Source of the DNA: Rhodospirillum sp.
GTDB lineage: Bacteria; Pseudomonadota; Alphaproteobacteria; Rhodospirillales; Rhodospirillaceae
Assembly: GCA_021741145.1 (NCBI GenBank)
Contig: JAIOYK010000018.1
Span: forward strand, 1-64,000
DNA length: 64,000 nucleotides
Direction: 5' to 3'
Position numbers and translations under genes: made by a program. Under the pieces are notes generated by a model that saw nothing but the letters and a program-made list of their open reading frames with translations, ran no database searches and had not been told where the DNA came from. Numbering within the stretch: the stretch's first letter is position 1; each line of letters starts with the position of its first letter. Below, one piece after another: positions 60,756 through 64,000 of the stretch.

Positions 60756-61145
60756 ATGTCCCTGCGAATTCGGCTCGCCCGTGGTGGCGCCAAGAAGCGC
60801 CCCTTTTATCGCATCGTGATCGCCGACTCGCGCTGCCCGCGCGATGGCAAGTTCATCGAGAAGGTCGGTATCTACGACCCCATGCTGCCCCGTGAGAACG
60901 AGAACCGCATTGTCCTGAAGGACGAGCGGATCAAGTACTGGCTGGGTGTGGGGGCCACCCCGACCGACCGCGTGCACCGCTTCCTGGCGACCGCGGGTCT
61001 GACCGGCGAGCGCGCCATTCCCAACCAGACCACGAAGGCCGAGCCCGGCGAGAAGGCCAAGGAACGTCTGCGCGAGGCCGAGGAAGCCGCCAAGGCCGCC
61101 GCCGAAGCCGCCGCCGCGGCGGAAGCCGAAGCCGCCGAGGGCTAA
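60756..61145 (+). CDS. rpsP: 30S ribosomal protein S16
   Basis: A 129-residue S16 with the standard start [20 protein letters not shown] and [15 protein letters not shown]-x-Y-D-P. S16 stabilises the 30S body during assembly. The C-terminus has an alanine/glutamate-rich extension ([17 protein letters not shown]) of about 40 residues beyond the E. coli protein, common in alphaproteobacteria. AGGAG precedes the ATG. It begins the rpsP-rimM-trmD-rplS operon. Confidence 0.97.
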   Translation: MSLRIRLARGGAKKRPFYRIVIADSRCPRDGKFIEKVGIYDPMLPRENENRIVLKDERIKYWLGVGATPTDRVHRFLATAGLTGERAIPNQTTKAEPGEKAKERLREAEEAAKAAAEAAAAAEAEAAEG

Positions 61146-61187
61146 GGCCCTCTTGGGTCTTCCCAAGGGATTCGGGACAAGAAGCCG

Positions 61188-61778
61188 ATGACGGAGCGAT
61201 TGCTCGTGGGCGTGATCGTGGGCACCCATGGCGTGCGGGGTCTTCTCCGGGTGAAGAGTTTCACCCAGGACGAGGACGCTCTGTGCGCCTATGGGACGCT
61301 GACGGACGAAGGCGGAAGCCGTTCCTTCGACCTGGTTTTCAAGAACCGGTCGAAGGGCGTGGTGATCTGCGCGCTCAAGGGGGTCGACGACCGTGACGCC
61401 GCTTTGGCCTTGAAGGGAACCCGGCTCTACATGGACCGGTCCGCCCTGCCCAAGGACGCGTTGGAGGCGGACGAGTACTACCACGCCGATTTGATTGGCC
61501 TGCCGATCGAATGGGTGGACGGGGGGGAGCTCGGGGTCGTGCGCGCGGTCCATGACTTCGGCGCGGGGGACATGCTTGAGGTGGCCCTGTCGGGCGAGTC
61601 CTCCAAGGTCGTGTTCCTGCCGTTCACCCAGGCCTGCGTGCCGGTGGTGGACATCAAGACGGGCCGTCTCGTGGCCAATCCTCCCCCAGGCCTCCTCGAT
61701 GATGGGGGCGAAGCGGAAGACGGAGAGCGGGACCTGGACCAGGATCAGGCACGGGACCAGGGGGAGGTTTTCCCATGA
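61188..61778 (+). CDS. rimM: 16S rRNA processing protein RimM
   Basis: A 196-residue RimM that helps mature the 3' domain of the 30S subunit and binds S19. The N-terminal RimM domain starts [15 protein letters not shown]; the C-terminal PRC-barrel domain includes [14 protein letters not shown] and a strand with [12 protein letters not shown]. The C-terminus is acidic ([16 protein letters not shown]). Its stop overlaps trmD as ATGA. Confidence 0.95.
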   Translation: MTERLLVGVIVGTHGVRGLLRVKSFTQDEDALCAYGTLTDEGGSRSFDLVFKNRSKGVVICALKGVDDRDAALALKGTRLYMDRSALPKDALEADEYYHADLIGLPIEWVDGGELGVVRAVHDFGAGDMLEVALSGESSKVVFLPFTQACVPVVDIKTGRLVANPPPGLLDDGGEAEDGERDLDQDQARDQGEVFP

Positions 61779-62494
61779 GTCTGCGCGCCATCGTCCTGAC
61801 CCTTTTCCCGGAGATGTTTCCCGGACCCCTAGGCCATTCCCTGGCGGGGAAAGGCCTGGAGACGGGGGCCTGGAGCCTGGAAACGGTGGATATCCGTGGT
61901 TTCGCCACGGACAAGCACCGCACGGTGGACGATACGCCCTTCGGCGGCGGGGCTGGCATGGTCATGCGCCCCGACGTGGTGGACGCGGCCATCGAGGCCT
62001 CCTGGCCCAAGGACGGTCCCCTGGTCTACCTGACCCCCCGGGGAAAGGTGCTGGACCAGGCCATGGCCTGGGACCTGTCCCGCCAACCCTCCTTGACCCT
62101 GCTCTGCGGGCGATACGAAGGGGTGGACCAACGGGTTTTGGACGCGCGCGAGATGCGGGAAATCAGCGTTGGCGATTTCGTCCTGTCCGGTGGGGAGGCC
62201 GCGGCCCAGCTTCTGCTGGACGCCGTGGTGCGTCTGCTACCCGGTGTGGTCGGCAAGACGGAATCCTTGGAAGACGAGAGTTTCGAGCGGGGACTCCTGG
62301 AGTATCCCCAGTATACGCGTCCCGCCGATTGGCGGGGCAAGACGGTGCCAGAGGTCCTGACCTCCGGACACCATGGCAATGTGGCCGCTTGGCGATTGGC
62401 CCAGGCGGAGGATATCACCCGGACGCGACGACCGGACCTGTGGGATCGGTACATCGTGGGCCGGGGTGACTTGAACAGAGGATGCGGACAATGA
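61775..62494 (+). CDS. trmD: tRNA (guanine37-N1)-methyltransferase
   Basis: A 239-residue SPOUT methyltransferase that makes m1G37 and prevents +1 frameshifting. The knotted SAM site contains [13 protein letters not shown] and [17 protein letters not shown], and catalytic Asp is expected in YTRPADWRG. The N-terminal block [12 protein letters not shown] is typical. It overlaps rimM and also rplS by 4 bp, so these three genes are translationally coupled. Confidence 0.96.
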   Translation: MSLRAIVLTLFPEMFPGPLGHSLAGKGLETGAWSLETVDIRGFATDKHRTVDDTPFGGGAGMVMRPDVVDAAIEASWPKDGPLVYLTPRGKVLDQAMAWDLSRQPSLTLLCGRYEGVDQRVLDAREMREISVGDFVLSGGEAAAQLLLDAVVRLLPGVVGKTESLEDESFERGLLEYPQYTRPADWRGKTVPEVLTSGHHGNVAAWRLAQAEDITRTRRPDLWDRYIVGRGDLNRGCGQ

Positions 62495-62970
62495 ACATCA
62501 TTCAGCAGCTTGAGAAGGAGCAGATGGAAAAGCTCCTGGAGACCCGGGGCGTTCCTGAGTTCTCTCCTGGCGACACCCTTAAGGTCCACGTGAAGGTGGT
62601 CGAAGGGACCCGCCAACGCGTGCAGATCTACGAAGGCGTGTGCATCGCCCGTCGGAATGCCGCCCTGAACAGCTCCTTCACCGTGCGTAAGATCTCTTTC
62701 GGTGAAGGCGTGGAGCGTGTCTTCCCGCTTTATGCCCCGACCATCGACCGGATCGAGGTGGTCCGTCGCGGTCAGGTTCGCCGCGCGAAGCTGTACTACC
62801 TGCGTGGCCGTCAGGGCCGCTCCGCTCGTATCGTCGAGGATATCACTTCGACTCAACGGGCCCTGGCCAATGAGCGGGCCATCAGCCAGGAGCGGAAGCT
62901 GACGGCGAAGCCCGAGGACAAGCCCGCGGGCAAGCCCGACGCCAAGGCCAAGCCCAAGGGGAAGAAGTAG
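62491..62970 (+). CDS. rplS: 50S ribosomal protein L19
   Basis: A 159-residue L19 found at the 30S-50S interface. The core has [17 protein letters not shown][11 protein letters not shown] and [10 protein letters not shown]. The start at 62491 overlaps the trmD stop as ATGA. The C-terminus carries a Lys/Pro/Ala-rich tail (about 130-159), again usual for alphaproteobacteria. A stem-loop lies about 70 bp past the stop. Confidence 0.96.
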   Translation: MNIIQQLEKEQMEKLLETRGVPEFSPGDTLKVHVKVVEGTRQRVQIYEGVCIARRNAALNSSFTVRKISFGEGVERVFPLYAPTIDRIEVVRRGQVRRAKLYYLRGRQGRSARIVEDITSTQRALANERAISQERKLTAKPEDKPAGKPDAKAKPKGKK

Positions 62971-63040
62971 ACTCCCTCGGGCTTTTGAATGCCTCCTCCT
63001 GGCTCGGGGGCGTTCCATCGGCGACGACCGTCCGCACTTC

Positions 63041-63071
63041 CCCCGTCATCCTGGAACACGGGATGACGGGG
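63041..63071 (+). terminator. Stem-loop after the rplS operon
   Basis: CCCCGTCATCC (63041-63051) pairs perfectly with GGATGACGGGG (63061-63071) around a 9-nt loop, 71 bp past the rplS stop. There is no strong T-run, so it is either a weak terminator or partial read-through into leuC is allowed. Confidence 0.5.
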
Positions 63072-63238
63072 TCGGCGGTTTCGGCTTAGGCGCCAATGTC
63101 GACCATTCTCACGTTTCGCGCGTCGCATGGTGGCGAAATTCACTCTGCCATTTTCCGCGCGGACCTCTTACATTCCGAACCTTCATTGGAACCAAGACAC
63201 GGCCCCATGAAGGGGCATAGGCTAGGGAGCGTCACGGT

Positions 63239-64000
63239 ATGGGTAAGCCCACGACCCTGTTCAACAAGATCTGGCAAAGCCACCTGGTGGACCAGCAGGA
63301 CGATGGGACCTGCCTGATTTACATCGACCGGCATCTGGTGCACGAGGTCACCAGCCCCCAGGCCTTCGAAGGGCTGCGCATGACCGGCCGTCAGGTCCGT
63401 CGCCCGGAAGCGACCTTGGCCGTGGCCGACCACAACGTGCCGACCACGGACCGGTCCAAGGGGATCGAGGACGAGGAAAGCCGTATCCAGGTGGAAGCTC
63501 TGGAGACCAATACCAAGGAATTCGGCGTTCCCTATCTCGCCATGGACGATATCCGTCAGGGCATCGTGCACATCGTGGGTCCCGAACAGGGCTTTACTCT
63601 GCCCGGCGCGACCATCGTTTGTGGTGATAGCCATACCTCGACCCATGGGGCCTTTGGCGCCTTGGCGTTTGGGATTGGCACCTCGGAGGTGGAGCATGTG
63701 CTGGCCACCCAGACCCTGCGCCAATCCCCGGCCAAGGACATGTTGGTCAAGGTCGACGGAGATCTGCCCCCGGGCACGACCGCCAAGGACATCGTGCTGG
63801 CCATCATCGGGAAGATCGGCACGGCGGGCGGCACCGGGTATGTGATCGAATACGCGGGCGAGGCGATCCAAAACCTCTCCATGGAAGGCCGCATGACGGT
63901 CTGTAACATGACCATCGAGGCGGGCGCGCGTGCTGGTCTGATCGCTCCCGATGAAACGACATTCGACTACCTGAAGGGCCGTCCGGCCGCGCCGAAGGGG
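63239..64000 (+). CDS. leuC: 3-isopropylmalate dehydratase large subunit, 5' part (runs off the window)
   Basis: The visible 254 codons begin [17 protein letters not shown] and contain [25 protein letters not shown] and [14 protein letters not shown], which are aconitase-family motifs of LeuC; the first cluster cysteine region and the following [10 protein letters not shown] are intact. It isomerises isopropylmalate in leucine synthesis. AGGGAG precedes the ATG. The rest, with the other cluster cysteines, is beyond position 64000; leuD would be expected next. Confidence 0.95.
   Translation, partial: MGKPTTLFNKIWQSHLVDQQDDGTCLIYIDRHLVHEVTSPQAFEGLRMTGRQVRRPEATLAVADHNVPTTDRSKGIEDEESRIQVEALETNTKEFGVPYLAMDDIRQGIVHIVGPEQGFTLPGATIVCGDSHTSTHGAFGALAFGIGTSEVEHVLATQTLRQSPAKDMLVKVDGDLPPGTTAKDIVLAIIGKIGTAGGTGYVIEYAGEAIQNLSMEGRMTVCNMTIEAGARAGLIAPDETTFDYLKGRPAAPKG

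Noticed and set aside
1-64000. tRNA, rRNA, prophage or complete insertion sequence
   Set aside because: I looked for T-loop/anticodon patterns, integrases, phage structural genes and paired terminal repeats and saw none apart from the tmRNA and the IS end at the left edge. A tRNAscan or Infernal run would be decisive.

Overview
The window is high-GC DNA with densely packed operons and looks like the chromosome of an alphaproteobacterium, most likely of the Rhodospirillales. Support comes from a circularly permuted two-piece tmRNA gene with an ANDNFAE-type tag, an alphaproteobacterial SspB, a petP-petR-like regulator pair next to ilvE, the ffh-rpsP-rimM-trmD-rplS-leuC order, and Rhodospirillales-style tandem porins. 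The genus cannot be fixed from the sequence alone.

Layout. 0-6.3 kb: an IS1595-like end abuts a soluble PAS-PAS chemoreceptor; then a secreted PRC-barrel-like protein and a hydroxyproline-type catabolic locus (GntR regulator, FAD D-amino acid dehydrogenase, two-cysteine proline-racemase-family epimerase). 6.3-13.3 kb: a DUF2946-like protein and the complete cytochrome bd locus cydA-B-X-D-C, including the 46-residue CydX. 13.4-20.7 kb: metal exporter, moeA, pgsA, an SDR, uvrC, folB and a pteridine-reductase-like SDR. 20.8-24.2 kb: an ion-homeostasis block with a Ca2+/cation antiporter, a CBS protein, a PII-like protein and two DUF1538 membrane proteins. 24.2-25.4 kb: decayed DNA with a patatin-like fragment and the C-terminal half of a two-TM protein. 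25.4-34.1 kb: EnvZ/OmpR/MarR regulators, a branched-chain aminotransferase, a NADAR protein, a GST, a DUF1127 protein and two overlapping GcvA-like LysR genes. 34.3-43.7 kb: a TPR sulfotransferase, two near-identical tandem porins with their own terminators, a histidine phosphatase and a large AsmA protein. 44-50.8 kb: an RHH protein, a hydrolase, a BKACE/DUF849 protein, a TfoX-like protein, class I fumarase, sspB and ssrA, then a dead GNAT gene and an adenine deaminase. 50.8-56.3 kb: ftsY, mtaB and dapF, then a nitroreductase-MarR operon with twin palindromic operators. 56.3-58.9 kb: queF and queCDE for preQ0/preQ1 synthesis, with a preQ1-I riboswitch candidate in front of queC. 59-64 kb: ffh, the rpsP-rimM-trmD-rplS operon and the 5' part of leuC.

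The most unusual signals are: (i) a three-hairpin repeat family in two tandem arrays (3.6 kb and 56.8 kb), each just upstream of a start codon and with compensatory stem changes between copies; (ii) the DUF1538-DUF1538-PII-CBS operon; (iii) the preQ1 riboswitch candidate; (iv) ssrA lying directly upstream of sspB; (v) duplicated porins with an identically spaced upstream element; (vi) the patatin/two-TM remnant that may be the scar of a defence locus.
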